A DNA stretch of 63,742 bases from Streptomyces griseoluteus (GCA_000717735.1 JOBE01000046.1:1-63742), one strand, 5' to 3'. Positions 37,361 through 45,377 are shown, counted from the stretch's first letter. The notes: generated by a model not told the origin, from the letters alone. Numbers and translations are program-made.

Positions 37361-37418
37361 TAGAATCGACAACATGGTTGACCATGTGTCGAGGGAAAAC
37401 GTAAACCAGGTTGTCGAT
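37361..37418. promoter_or_regulatory. MarR operator region (divergent, overlapping the marR start)
   Basis: TAGAAT (37361-37366) is the -10 for marR, 7 nt before ATG 37374. Around the start lies ACATGGT-TG-ACCATGT, a 7-bp-arm palindrome, nested in a wider perfect inverted repeat ATCGACAAC (37365-37373) / GTTGTCGAT (37410-37418). A bound MarR would cover both the start site and the ahpD-like promoter. Confidence 0.7.
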
Positions 37419-37934
37419 ACTGGCAAGGGAGAAAGAGAGGGGAGGGCCGACGCCCTCAGCGCGCCCACCGACGGCCCCGGCTTCGAGCTGCCCCTGCTCC
37501 TCTTCGGCGGCTTCCGCACCCTCATCGACCGGCTCCACGCCCGCCTCGCCGACGAGGGCCACCCCGGCCTGCGCCCCGCCCACGGCTTCGCCATGCAGGC
37601 CATCGGCTCCCGGGGCGCCACCGCCAGCGAGATCGGGCGGCGCCTCGGCGTCTCCAAGCAGGCCGCCGGCAAGACCGTCGACCGACTGCTCGCCCTCGGC
37701 TACGCCCAGCGCGCCGACGACCCCACCGACGCCCGCCGCAAACTCGTCCACCTCACCCCGTACGGCTACGAGGCCCTCGCCCGCTCCGCCGTGATCTTCG
37801 ACGAACTGCGGGCGGAATGGGTCGCGGCCCTCGGCGAGGACCGCGTCCGGGACATCGAGACGTCCCTGCGGAACGTCGTCCCCGCGGAGACGGCGTTCCG
37901 CCTGGACGCCACCAGCTGGCTCGGCGCGCCCTGA
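37374..37934 (+). CDS. MarR-family regulator
   Basis: 186 residues. A variable 45-residue N-terminus, then winged-helix domain: GATASEIGRRLGVSKQAAGKTVDRLLALGYAQRADDPTDARRKLVHLTPYG. It appears leaderless (TAGAAT ends 7 nt before the ATG), and its first codons lie inside the operator. The probable targets are itself and the divergent AhpD-like gene. No Cys of the OhrR type is seen near the N-terminus. It marks the left boundary of the accessory patch that follows. Confidence 0.85.
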   Translation: MVDHVSRENVNQVVDTGKGEREGRADALSAPTDGPGFELPLLLFGGFRTLIDRLHARLADEGHPGLRPAHGFAMQAIGSRGATASEIGRRLGVSKQAAGKTVDRLLALGYAQRADDPTDARRKLVHLTPYGYEALARSAVIFDELRAEWVAALGEDRVRDIETSLRNVVPAETAFRLDATSWLGAP

Positions 37935-37960
37935 GAAGCGCCTGCCAAGCGCCGTACACA

Positions 37961-38029
37961 TCGGCGGTTGTCAGCGCCATCGCCAAGGCCCTCGGCGCCT
38001 CCCGCGCCACGCTGTACCGACAACCTGGG
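37961..38029 (+). pseudogene. Serine-recombinase (resolvase/invertase) C-terminal HTH remnant
   Basis: Just past marR the + strand reads SAVVSAIAKALGASRATLYR, the HTH_7 helix-turn-helix that ends Tn3/Hin-type recombinases. No catalytic domain, start or stop of its own is left. It marks the left edge of an accessory region and suggests insertion or decay of a mobile element. About 90 bp of unassigned sequence follows to 38119. Confidence 0.65.
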
Positions 38030-38119
38030 AGAGAGCGCCCGAGACAGGCACACAGCAGTTTCAGGCAGGCCTCCGGATACGTCGAGGGCCGTTGTCATAC
38101 GCGGACGTACAACACCGCC

Positions 38120-38341
38120 TTACTCGGCGCGCACCACCATGGCGAACGACGTACAGATCCGCCGGAAGCCGCGATGGTCGCTCAGGCCGGTATGACTCAT
38201 GCACTCGACGTCGACCGCCGCACTGTCCAGCGAAGGCTCCGCCTTCCACTTGCAGGGCAGGTACTCCGCTTCGAAGGTCACGTCCGTATCCGGATGCCGC
38301 GTGATCCGGTGCGTCACGAACCGCAGGACCGCGCGCGACAT
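38120..38341 (-). CDS. DUF7848-like small protein
   Basis: 73 residues: VLRFVTHRITRHPDTDVTFEAEYLPCKW...ECMSHTGLSDHRGFRRICTSF, matching small Streptomyces proteins found beside XRE regulators. Three Cys and several His could bind zinc. Function unknown. ATG 38341 overlaps the upstream stop by one base (TGATG type). Confidence 0.75.
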   Translation of the reverse strand: MSRAVLRFVTHRITRHPDTDVTFEAEYLPCKWKAEPSLDSAAVDVECMSHTGLSDHRGFRRICTSFAMVVRAE

Positions 38342-38544
38342 CACTCGGCCCCGTGGTCTTCCCGGAGGTGCGTGCGGAGCACGACGTTCGCGTCCGTCGC
38401 CTTCGAGTAGTCGCCGACCGATCGGGCGTTGGCTCGGGTCACGGCGACGCCGAGGCACTGCCGACAGCCCGCGACGGGGGCGGGATCTCCCTCCGGAAGG
38501 CTCAGGTTCACCGGCCCTGCCATCGTCGTCTTGGGTTTGCTCAT
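38341..38544 (-). CDS. Small conserved hypothetical protein of the XRE module
   Basis: 67 residues (MSKPKTTMAGPVNLSLPEGD...) with one CRQC pair and a hydrophilic end (THLREDHGAE). I do not know the family function; it commonly sits next to XRE/DUF5753 regulators in Streptomyces. GGGAGG lies 8 nt before ATG 38544. Coupled to the DUF7848 gene. Confidence 0.75.
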   Translation of the reverse strand: MSKPKTTMAGPVNLSLPEGDPAPVAGCRQCLGVAVTRANARSVGDYSKATDANVVLRTHLREDHGAE

Positions 38545-38608
38545 CCGTGCGACCTCCCGGCTGTTCGCCTGCCGAAGGATGATCCCCCGGGGTGCGCACG
38601 GGATGGCG

Positions 38609-38632
38609 CTTCAGTCGCGTAGTCGACTGAAG
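38609..38632 (-). terminator. Hairpin directly after the XRE stop
   Basis: CTTCAGTCG / CGACTGAAG with a 6-nt loop, adjacent to the stop of the XRE gene at 38633. Confidence 0.65.
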
Positions 38633-39466
38633 TCATGCACGGCAAGCGGCGGACCACTCGGCGAGCCGTGCCCGAAGGTCTTCGCCGAAGAGGGCGTGTT
38701 CCTCGTACCCGGAGAACTCCTTCAAGTACGCCTGAACGTCTCGGCCGTCGCGGAGTACGAGACTTCCCGCCGTCGTCTCGATGGTGACCAACGCGGCGTC
38801 GTAGATGGTGAACGTGCTCAGAGGGGTTCGGGGCGTCGGTGTTCCTACGGGGATGACCCCGATCTGAACGTTCGGAAGGTAGGACAGGGACGCCAGCCGG
38901 TCCATCTGCTCGGCCAGTGCCAGCGGGGAGACGACCGGCCAGCGAACCGCCTGCTCAGTCAGAACAAACGTGAACCGCTTCGAGGCGTCGTAGAGGACGG
39001 CTTGACGTCCCAGCTTCCCCGCTACGGCCTTGCTCGTGTCGGCTGTCGAGTGAGCCAGGCTCGCCCGTACGTACTCCGGCGTTGCGAGCAGCCCGGTGAC
39101 CATCGAGAGCAGGAGGTACCGCATGTGCGTGGAGGACGCTTCGAGCGACTTCAGCTCGGCCTGTCTCGTACCGAGCCCCTTGCGTCGAAGCTCTCGGACA
39201 TTCCGCCACTCGGTGTTCGCCATCCTGGCGAGGGCGGAGACCTCGGCGACCAGTTCCGGCGGAGCGTCCAGCGCTCGCAAGATCTGCTCGACATCGACCA
39301 GGGACGGCCGTGTCCGGCCGTTCTCGATGCGAGACACCTTCGACTGGGACATGTTGCAGCGCGCCGCGAGCCGGTCCCCAGAGAGGCCGGCTCGCTTGCG
39401 CAAGTCACGAAGCAGAGAGGCGAGTTCGGTACCAGACTCGTCAAGCTGCTCAGCTTCGAACGTCAC
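38633..39466 (-). CDS. XRE-family regulator with DUF5753 (WhiJ-like)
   Basis: 277 residues. HTH_XRE (ELASLLRDLRKRAGLSGDRLAARCNMSQSKVSRIENGRTRPS, about 12-70) followed by the DUF5753 domain (Y.R.LL...VTGLLATPEYVRASL ... QIGVIPVG ... FTIYD...ETTAGSLVLRD). Such regulators in Streptomyces (WhiJ type) work with small partner proteins in development control; the partners here differ. GTG 39466 overlaps the DUF6879 stop as GTGA. The module's small first gene is broken. Confidence 0.88.
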   Translation of the reverse strand: MTFEAEQLDESGTELASLLRDLRKRAGLSGDRLAARCNMSQSKVSRIENGRTRPSLVDVEQILRALDAPPELVAEVSALARMANTEWRNVRELRRKGLGTRQAELKSLEASSTHMRYLLLSMVTGLLATPEYVRASLAHSTADTSKAVAGKLGRQAVLYDASKRFTFVLTEQAVRWPVVSPLALAEQMDRLASLSYLPNVQIGVIPVGTPTPRTPLSTFTIYDAALVTIETTAGSLVLRDGRDVQAYLKEFSGYEEHALFGEDLRARLAEWSAACRA

Positions 39467-39987
39467 TCCGTCACGCGCTCCGCGTACTCCAGGAAGGGAA
39501 CCGGCTCGGCAACGGCGATGCGCTGCCACTCTATGAAAGGCGCAGGGTCACCCTCGTACAGCTCCCGGCTGATCTGCGTGCCGTCGCCCGCGTAGTGCAT
39601 CAGGACGACCGTCGAGCGGTCGAACATCCAGAAGTCCCCGACATCTGGCAACGGGTTGTCTCGGTCGGTCACGTCAAGGATGCGGATGTCCTCCCCGGCG
39701 AGCACATGCGGGGCGTAGTACCGGGAGAACTCGAAGCGCAGGTACTCGGAGAGCGGTCGAGTCAGGACGTGCACGCGACCCTTGCTCCTCCCCTCGCCGC
39801 GCAACCGCTTCAGGTCCTCCGTGTACACGGAGGAGTAGACGTGCGGGTCGACGCGCTTGCCTGCCCGGAAGGCTTCAAGCTCTTCCGCCTCCTGCGGTAC
39901 GAGGTACTGAGGCAGGGTCTCCAGCCGCCATGCTTCCGACCGGAAGCCCCGGAGCGTCGCCCGCCACTCGTCACCGTCCAAGAGCAC
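39463..39987 (-). CDS. DUF6879-family protein
   Basis: 174 residues (LLDGDEWRATLRGFRSEAWRLET..., RPLSEYLRFEFSRYYAPHVLAGEDIRILDV, DFWMFDRSTVVLMHY, IEWQRIAVAEPVPFLEY), the DUF6879 pattern common next to XRE/DUF5753 genes. Function unknown. GTG 39987 is preferred because GGGAGG lies 6 nt upstream; its start lies inside the 3' end of the broken small gene, a sign of former translational coupling. Confidence 0.82.
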   Translation of the reverse strand: MLLDGDEWRATLRGFRSEAWRLETLPQYLVPQEAEELEAFRAGKRVDPHVYSSVYTEDLKRLRGEGRSKGRVHVLTRPLSEYLRFEFSRYYAPHVLAGEDIRILDVTDRDNPLPDVGDFWMFDRSTVVLMHYAGDGTQISRELYEGDPAPFIEWQRIAVAEPVPFLEYAERVTE

Positions 39988-40177
39988 GAACGGCCTCCCG
40001 AAGAACGCTCTCGGGGATCTCCACGAGCCCTTCCCCCTTCGAGGGAGTGAAGGCGTCGGACACGTCGCCCTGCACCACGATGGAGCCGGAAGCGGTGCGG
40101 TAGACGTTCGGTCAGTCGTCCTCTCCACACGTGCCGTTGCCGTTGCCGGTGAGCCGAGTCAGTTCTTGGCGTGCCAT
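39971..40177 (-). pseudogene. Small conserved gene interrupted by an in-frame TGA
   Basis: ATG 40177 with a perfect AGGGGG-6-nt ribosome site reads MARQELTRLTGNGNGTCGEDD, then TGA (40112-40114), then continues in the same frame PNVYRTASGSIVVQGD to a normal stop at 39971, overlapping the DUF6879 start. Related Streptomyces small proteins read C-G-x-x-D-C-P-x-V/I-Y-R-T here, so the TGA stands at a Cys codon (TGC/TGT). Read through, the protein would have 68 residues. A nonsense mutation is likeliest; no selenocysteine context is visible. Confidence 0.7.
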
Positions 40178-40266
40178 GCGGAACCCCCTTGACTTGAAGG
40201 CCCGTTCGGGCCGCCTGGGACGACCGTACGGGGGCCGCTCGCGGCCGTCCATGCACGGACGTGCCT

Positions 40267-40284
40267 CATGCGTGTTGTCGCATG
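40267..40284. promoter_or_regulatory. Palindrome upstream of the aldo/keto reductase
   Basis: CATGCG-TGTTGT-CGCATG, perfect 6-bp arms, 63 bp before the reductase start. A 10-bp direct repeat GTGCCTCATG occurs at 40261-40270 and again across the start codon (40341-40350). Possible operator; the cognate regulator is unknown. Confidence 0.4.
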
Positions 40285-40346
40285 AATGGGCGCCTGAGTG
40301 GTCGGCTCTTGCTTGGAGTGGGCTCGAAGCAGTTGGCTTGTGCCTC

Positions 40347-41336
40347 ATGAAGTACACGCAGCTCGGACGCACCGGACTCAAGGTCAGCCGACTCGTCCTC
40401 GGGACGATGAACTTCGGCCCGCAGACAGACGAAACGACGAGTCACGGCATCCTGGATGCCGCGCTCGACGCAGGCCTGAACTTCGTAGACACAGCCAATG
40501 TCTATGGCTGGGCGGAGAACAAAGGGCGGACGGAGTCGATCATCGGCTCCTGGTTCGCGAAGGGTGACGGCCGTCGTGACAGGACCGTCCTCGCCACCAA
40601 GGTCTACGGGAACATGGGCCTCGACGGCGAGGCCTGGCCCAACCACGACAAGCTGTCGGCGCTGAACATCCGCCGGGCCGTGGAAGCCAGCCTCAAGCGC
40701 CTCGGCACCGACTACATCGACGTCTACCAGTTCCACCACATCGACCGGTCGACCCCCTTCGAGGAGATCTGGCAGGCCGTCGACGTCCTCATCCAGCAGG
40801 GCAAGGTGTTGTACGCCGGCTCCTCCAACTTCCCCGGCTACAAGATCGCCCAGGCGAACGAGACCGCCGCCCGGCGCGGCTCCGTCGGCCTCGTCAGCGA
40901 GCAGTGCCTCTACAACCTGTACGAGCGGCGCGCCGAGATGGAGGTCATCCCGGCCGCCCAGGAGTACGGCCTCGGGGTCATCCCCTGGTCGCCGCTGCAC
41001 GGCGGCCTGCTCGGCGGCGTCCTGAGGAAGGAGACCGAGGGCAAGCGGCGTACGGAGGGCCGCGCGGCGGCCACGCTCGCCGACCCGGCGGTACGGGCGA
41101 AGTTCCAGGCATACGAGGACCTGCTCGACAAGCACGGCCTGGAGCCGGGCGAGACGGCCCTCGCGTGGCTGCTCACCCAACCGGGCGTGACGGGCCCGAT
41201 CGTCGGCCCGCGCACGCCGGAGCAGCTGACGAGCGCGCTGCGCGCCCTGGAGGTGGAGCTGTCCGAGGAGCTGCTCGCCGGTCTCGACGAGATCTTCCCG
41301 GGCCCGGGCCCGTCCCCGGAGGCCTTCGCCTGGTGA
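40347..41336 (+). CDS. Aldo/keto reductase
   Basis: 329 residues. A full AKR barrel: MKYTQLGRTGLKVSRLVLGTMNFG, the catalytic Asp/Tyr pair in NFVDTANVYG, Lys in VLATKVYG, His in YQFHHID, and the NADPH-binding VGPRTPEQL end. It reduces carbonyls or oxidises alcohols with NADP(H); substrate unknown. It has no clear ribosome site. A partial, inverted copy of a related reductase lies 80 bp downstream (41416-41574). Confidence 0.9.
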   Translation: MKYTQLGRTGLKVSRLVLGTMNFGPQTDETTSHGILDAALDAGLNFVDTANVYGWAENKGRTESIIGSWFAKGDGRRDRTVLATKVYGNMGLDGEAWPNHDKLSALNIRRAVEASLKRLGTDYIDVYQFHHIDRSTPFEEIWQAVDVLIQQGKVLYAGSSNFPGYKIAQANETAARRGSVGLVSEQCLYNLYERRAEMEVIPAAQEYGLGVIPWSPLHGGLLGGVLRKETEGKRRTEGRAAATLADPAVRAKFQAYEDLLDKHGLEPGETALAWLLTQPGVTGPIVGPRTPEQLTSALRALEVELSEELLAGLDEIFPGPGPSPEAFAW

Positions 41337-41357
41337 TCGAGTAGGGCCTCGAACGCG

Positions 41358-41390
41358 TGGCCGTCGCCCGTTCTCGTGGGGCGACGGCCA
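41358..41390 (+). terminator. Hairpin after the aldo/keto reductase
   Basis: TGGCCGTCGCCC (41358-41369) pairs perfectly with GGGCGACGGCCA (41379-41390). Confidence 0.85.
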
Positions 41391-41415
41391 TACCATCACG
41401 CGGGCATCAAAGTGC

Positions 41416-41574
41416 CTACTTGGCAGTGTCGAATAAGTTGAGCCCCGCCTCCAGCGCCGCGTCCATGATGCTGTGGCTGGTGGCTTCGTCCGTCTGGGGT
41501 CCGAAGTTCATCGTCCCGAGGACGAGTCGGCTGACCTTGAGTCCGGTGTGTCCGAGCTGTGTGTACTCCGTGAC
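41416..41574 (-). pseudogene. Inverted 5' fragment of a second aldo/keto reductase
   Basis: On the minus strand about 50 codons read EYTQLGHTGLKVSRLVLGTM, then continue to NLFDTAK and a stop, matching residues 2-50 of the intact reductase at 40347 with scattered substitutions (ILDAALDAGLNFVDTAN versus IMDAALEAGLNLFDTAK). The start codon is replaced by sequence of the adjoining TnpB end, and everything after residue 50 is lost. The substitutions show a diverged paralogue, not a recent copy. Confidence 0.85.
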
Positions 41575-41578
41575 TCCT

Positions 41579-42061
41579 CCCCCTCGTTAACGAGGGGGCT
41601 TCTCGCTGTGCCGGGTTGGCGTCGCGACGGACCAGCCCGGCCCGTAGAACGTTCAGGGCGCCCACCGTGTCGGCGTGCGCGTGGTGGCCGCACGCCTGAC
41701 AGTGGAACTTCTCCTGTGTGGGCCGGTTCTCCTTGGCGGTGTGCCCGCATTCGGGACACTGCCGTGAGGTGTTGCGGGGGTCCACGGCCATCACTTCCCG
41801 CCCGGCACTCTCAGCCTTTGCGTTCAGGATCGTCAGGAACACCCCCCATCCGGCATCAGCGATCGACCGGTTGAGCCCGGCCTTCGCGGCGGCCCCGTTG
41901 GGCAGGAAGCTGCCAGGCTGTTCGGGGTCGGGCTTCGGTGTGGGGGCCTTGCTCATGTTGCGGATCTTCAGATCCTCGTGCGCGATGAAGTCGTGTGCGC
42001 GGACCAGTCCGAGGGCGGCCTTGTGTGCGTGGTCGAGCCGCTGGCGGCGTGCCTGGGAGAC
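41579..42061 (-). mobile_element. Truncated IS200/IS605-family tnpB with right-end hairpin
   Basis: About 160 codons of TnpB remain: VSQARRQRLDHAHKAALGLV, the RuvC-II Glu in HEDLKIRNM, the zinc ribbon (CPECGH...CQACGH) and the RuvC-III Asp in HADTVGALNV. The N-terminal half with RuvC-I is gone, so it cannot be active. A perfect 20-bp palindrome CCCCCTCGTTAACGAGGGGG (41579-41598) at the 3' end is the typical subterminal hairpin/omega-RNA region. No tnpA is present. Confidence 0.85.
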
Positions 42062-42119
42062 GGGGTGGGCAGACGGGTTGGGGTACGGCGGGATGGGTAG
42101 CGCGGTCTGGGTACGGCGG

Positions 42120-42209
42120 CTACTGGCCGACCACCGACGCCACCGCGATGATCGCGAACATCAGTACGAGCACGCCGGCCATGATTCGGTTACGGGTCTT
42201 GGGATCCAC
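42120..42209 (-). CDS. 29-residue conserved membrane micro-protein
   Basis: MDPKTRNRIMAG followed by one hydrophobic helix (VLVLMFAIIAVASVV) and GQ stop. The start is GTG 42209 and the mRNA seems leaderless: TAACCT on the minus strand (42216-42221) ends 6 nt before it. The positive start and single helix predict N-in membrane insertion. Function unknown. It follows thpR by 10 bp, on the same strand. Confidence 0.7.
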   Translation of the reverse strand: MDPKTRNRIMAGVLVLMFAIIAVASVVGQ

Positions 42210-42218
42210 CCTTCGAGG

Positions 42219-42815
42219 TTAACCCGGCCGGACGTCCGGCCCGCCCCCGGCTCCCTCAAGGGGCCAGCCGCCGACCTTCTCGTACCGAGGCTGCTCGCCC
42301 GGCACCCCGCTCACCGGCAGGTTCGAGCGGACAAGCTCCAGCTCGCCGACCTGCCACCGCGTGCCCTCGAAGGTGTGGAGCACGTCGAGGAACGGACGCA
42401 GGTCCACGTCGTCCGTCCGCCCGCGCCCGAGCGTCAGGTGCCCCTGGTAGCGGCGGTGCTCGTCCATCGACACCCCGGCCCTGCGCGCGGCGGCGTCGGC
42501 GCGCTCGGCGAGCAGCCGCAGCTCGTCCAGGTCCCCGGCGACCCCGGTCCACAGGGCGCGCCGCCCGAAGTGCCCGCCGCCGTGCAGCCGCAGCGGGAAC
42601 GGCGGCGTGCGGTGCGCGGCGCGGGCGAGCCGGACGCGCAGCTCGGGCAGCAGCTCCTCGTCGACCTCGCCCATGAAGGCGAGCGTGAGGTGCCATCCGG
42701 GCCGCGCGGTCCAGCGCAGCCCGTCCGCCCCCGGGAGCCGGTGCAGCCGGTCCACGACGTGCGTGAGCTCGGCCAGCTGCTCCGGGGGCGGCAGGACACC
42801 GGCGAAAAGCCTCAT
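42219..42815 (-). CDS. thpR: RNA 2',3'-cyclic phosphodiesterase / 2'-5' RNA ligase family
   Basis: 198 residues with the two HxTx motifs of the 2H phosphoesterases (WHLTLAFMG near residue 41; GHLTLGRG near residue 125). It opens 2',3'-cyclic phosphates on RNA. Start MRLFAGVLPP is typical. CAGACT on the minus strand ends 6 nt before ATG 42815, so it is probably leaderless. The C-terminal 25 residues are Gly/Pro-rich and extend beyond the family core. Confidence 0.88.
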   Translation of the reverse strand: MRLFAGVLPPPEQLAELTHVVDRLHRLPGADGLRWTARPGWHLTLAFMGEVDEELLPELRVRLARAAHRTPPFPLRLHGGGHFGRRALWTGVAGDLDELRLLAERADAAARRAGVSMDEHRRYQGHLTLGRGRTDDVDLRPFLDVLHTFEGTRWQVGELELVRSNLPVSGVPGEQPRYEKVGGWPLEGAGGGPDVRPG

Positions 42816-42862
42816 GGGAAGAGTCTGGCAGGCCGGCGGCCCGGGGCGGGGGATGTGGCCCG

Positions 42863-45142
42863 TCAGGAGACCTGGTTGTACGGCGCTCCGACCCAGCTGT
42901 CCGCCGTTCCGGCCTCGGTCGAGCTGCGAGGCTTGAACGGGACCTTGTAGTCGCCGGTACCGGCGTAGAAGTAGGCGGCGCCCACCGCCGTCCGCGCGTA
43001 CAGGTCGGGGCGGCCGTCCTTGTTGCCGTCGCCGATGCCGACGATGTCGGCGTACACGTTCCAGCCGCCACCGATCTTCTTCCGCGCCGCGAACGTGCCG
43101 TCACCCTTGCCGAGGTACGTCCACAGGACGCCGTCCTTGTCGCGGGCGACCAGGTCTCCGGTCGGGTTGCCGCCGATGTTCCCGGCCGCGGTGAGCTGGT
43201 TGTAGATCCCCCAGCCGTACCCGATCTTCTTCCGCGGCTCGAAGGGAGCGGTCGTCGAACCGGTCGCCTTGTAGAGGTACAGATCGCCCGCCTTGTCGAC
43301 GGCGACCAGGTCCGCCCGCCCGTCACCGGTCAGGTCGCTGCCGCCGGTGAACTGGGTGTACGTGTTCCACCCGCCGCCGATCCGCACCCGGGACTCGTAG
43401 CCGACACGGGTCGCGCTGCCGGTGCCGCGGTGGAGCCAGAGGACCCCGTCCCGGTCGCGTGCGACCAGGTCGGCGGCGTTCGAACCGGCGAGGTCGCCGA
43501 CGGCCTCGATCCGGTCGTAGACGTTCCAGCCGCGCGGACTGGGGCCGTCCTTCGGCCGGGCGACGAGCCGTCCCGTGGCGTCGTCCCAGCGCGTGCTGAT
43601 CTGGTCGAGGTAGCCGTTCTTGTCCAGCGCGACCAGGTCCGGCGCCCCGTTGTCGTCGAAGTCGTGCGGCTTGGGGGCGCGGGTCACGGTGAAGGTGCCG
43701 GAGGCGGTGACGGACGGCGTCCCGTTCCACGGCGTGGCGGTCACCTTCCAGTCGTAGGCGCCGTTGGGGGCGGACTCCGGATACCAGTCGCCCACCTCGC
43801 CGGCCCAGTCGAACCCGAGGGATCCGTCCGGGAACGCCCCCGAGCCGGACGCGGGCCGGACGACCGTCCGGAACCTCTCGTCCGTCACCTTGCTCGTCAG
43901 CTCGACGACGAGGTCCGCCCTCGCCGTGGAGAACTTCCAGGACAGGCGGGCCTTGGCCACTCCGTCCAGGTCGACGGTGGCCGGGGCGCCCCCGACGTAC
44001 GTCAGGGGGGTGGCGCCGTCGTTCGGCTCGCCGGTGGAGGCGACCAGCTCGGCCGTCGGCCGGCCGTCCGCGCCGGCGGCCACCCGGTAGACGCCCGCGC
44101 CGTCGGCGGCGGTGACGCCGAGGACGAGCAGCGAGCCGTCGGGGCCCTGGGTGGCGTGCCTGGCGTGGTCGAGGAGCTTGACGGTCGAACCGTCCTTCAG
44201 GGAGACGGCCGAGAACGCGTGCCACGGGGTGGCGCCGCCCGTGGTGACCGGGTCGGTGGCTCCCCACGCGAACCAGTCGCCGACCAGACCGCCGGTGATC
44301 CCCGCCGCGTCCTCGGGGCCGAGCGGAGTCCGCCGGACCTCGCTCTGGCCTCGTACCGCCGTGGCGAGGACCAGCTTGTCGTCGGTCCGCTCGGTCCAGG
44401 CCACGTGGGCCGGCGAGAGGAAGAGGGACCTCTTGGTGTACGGCTTCGGCCAGTCGGGGTGCGGGACCATCGGGTACTGGCCTTCGACCCGCCCACCGGC
44501 CAGGTCGATGACCAGGGCGTCGTCGGAGCTCTCCGCGACCGCCGCGCCGGGCAGGGTGGCGGTCGCCCATACCGGGTACATGTACGTGTCACCCACTGTG
44601 CGGACGGTCGGCTTCCCGCCCGTGACGTCGATCAGCTTCAGCGTCTGAGGGTTGCGGCTCACCAGAAGCGTCGAACCCACGGCGCCACCGAGGCGCCCGA
44701 ACGTCTCCTGGCTCGCCGACAGGTCGAGGGTGACGGGCGCGGCGCCCGTCGCCATGTCGTACACCCGCACGGCCTTGGTGTATATCTCGTCGCCTCCGGC
44801 TTCGGACCGCACGCGCCCGACCACGACGGTGTCCGAGCCGGGTCCAGAGCCGAAGACCTCATCGCCCTCGCCCTTCGCGATGACCGTGGACACCCCGTCC
44901 GCGTACCGGGTCCAGCGCGCGGTGCCGTTGTTGTCCTCCGAGAGGAAGCCGGTGGCCCCGGCGCCGAGCAGCTTGCCGCCCGCGGCCAGGAACGGAACCT
45001 GGACCGTCGCGGCGGTCTGGGAGGCGGCCACGGCCACAACCGCGGGCGCCGGCGCGGCGGATGCGGCCGGGACGACGAGCGAGGCGGCGAGCACGACGCC
45101 CACCGAGACCACGAGACGCCGATGCGACGAAGCGGTACGCAA
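42863..45142 (-). CDS. Large secreted FG-GAP/VCBS-repeat protein
   Basis: 759 residues. A signal peptide (MRTASSHRRLVVSVGVVLAASLVVPAASA), an N-terminal region (about 45-400) that looks like a beta-propeller (GSTLLVSRNPQTLKLIDV, VWATATLPGAAVAESSDDALVIDL), an Ig-like domain (about 410-510) and four to five FG-GAP repeats (DDNGAPDLVALDKNGYL, GGSDLTGDGRADLVAVDK, GNKDGRPDLYARTAVG). Probably an extracellular adhesive or binding protein; ligand unknown. TTG 45142 has GGAGG 8 nt upstream. Shares its C-terminal architecture with 1928-3154. Confidence 0.85.
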   Translation of the reverse strand: MRTASSHRRLVVSVGVVLAASLVVPAASAAPAPAVVAVAASQTAATVQVPFLAAGGKLLGAGATGFLSEDNNGTARWTRYADGVSTVIAKGEGDEVFGSGPGSDTVVVGRVRSEAGGDEIYTKAVRVYDMATGAAPVTLDLSASQETFGRLGGAVGSTLLVSRNPQTLKLIDVTGGKPTVRTVGDTYMYPVWATATLPGAAVAESSDDALVIDLAGGRVEGQYPMVPHPDWPKPYTKRSLFLSPAHVAWTERTDDKLVLATAVRGQSEVRRTPLGPEDAAGITGGLVGDWFAWGATDPVTTGGATPWHAFSAVSLKDGSTVKLLDHARHATQGPDGSLLVLGVTAADGAGVYRVAAGADGRPTAELVASTGEPNDGATPLTYVGGAPATVDLDGVAKARLSWKFSTARADLVVELTSKVTDERFRTVVRPASGSGAFPDGSLGFDWAGEVGDWYPESAPNGAYDWKVTATPWNGTPSVTASGTFTVTRAPKPHDFDDNGAPDLVALDKNGYLDQISTRWDDATGRLVARPKDGPSPRGWNVYDRIEAVGDLAGSNAADLVARDRDGVLWLHRGTGSATRVGYESRVRIGGGWNTYTQFTGGSDLTGDGRADLVAVDKAGDLYLYKATGSTTAPFEPRKKIGYGWGIYNQLTAAGNIGGNPTGDLVARDKDGVLWTYLGKGDGTFAARKKIGGGWNVYADIVGIGDGNKDGRPDLYARTAVGAAYFYAGTGDYKVPFKPRSSTEAGTADSWVGAPYNQVS

Positions 45143-45294
45143 GGTGTATTCCTCCCCAAGCCCTGATGTATACGCCCCTTACGACTCGCGAACTCGTCGA
45201 AGGGTTGTACGACTTGATCGAGGGATGGAGATCGACACCAACAAGCGCAGGCACGAAGGCGGGCCGGCCGGACGACGGCGGGAGGGGCCGGAGA

Positions 45295-45377
45295 GGGGGA
45301 GGGGGTGTCCGGACGTGAAAGCGTCTTGAACTCGCGCGAAGCGCGGTGAGACGCAGTCCGGACACCCCCCCTCCCCC
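45295..45377 (-). terminator. Long complex stem downstream of the MFS gene
   Basis: GGGGGAGGGGGTGTCCGGAC (45295-45314) pairs with 45356-45377; inside it GCGTCT/AGACGC and CGCGC/GCGCG make further stems. It fills most of the 333-bp gap 45143-45475; the rest shows no gene. Confidence 0.75.

Noticed and set aside
39971..40177. Selenocysteine at the internal TGA
   Set aside because: No SECIS-like hairpin follows, no selenoprotein machinery is in view and related proteins have ordinary Cys there; a nonsense mutation is simpler.
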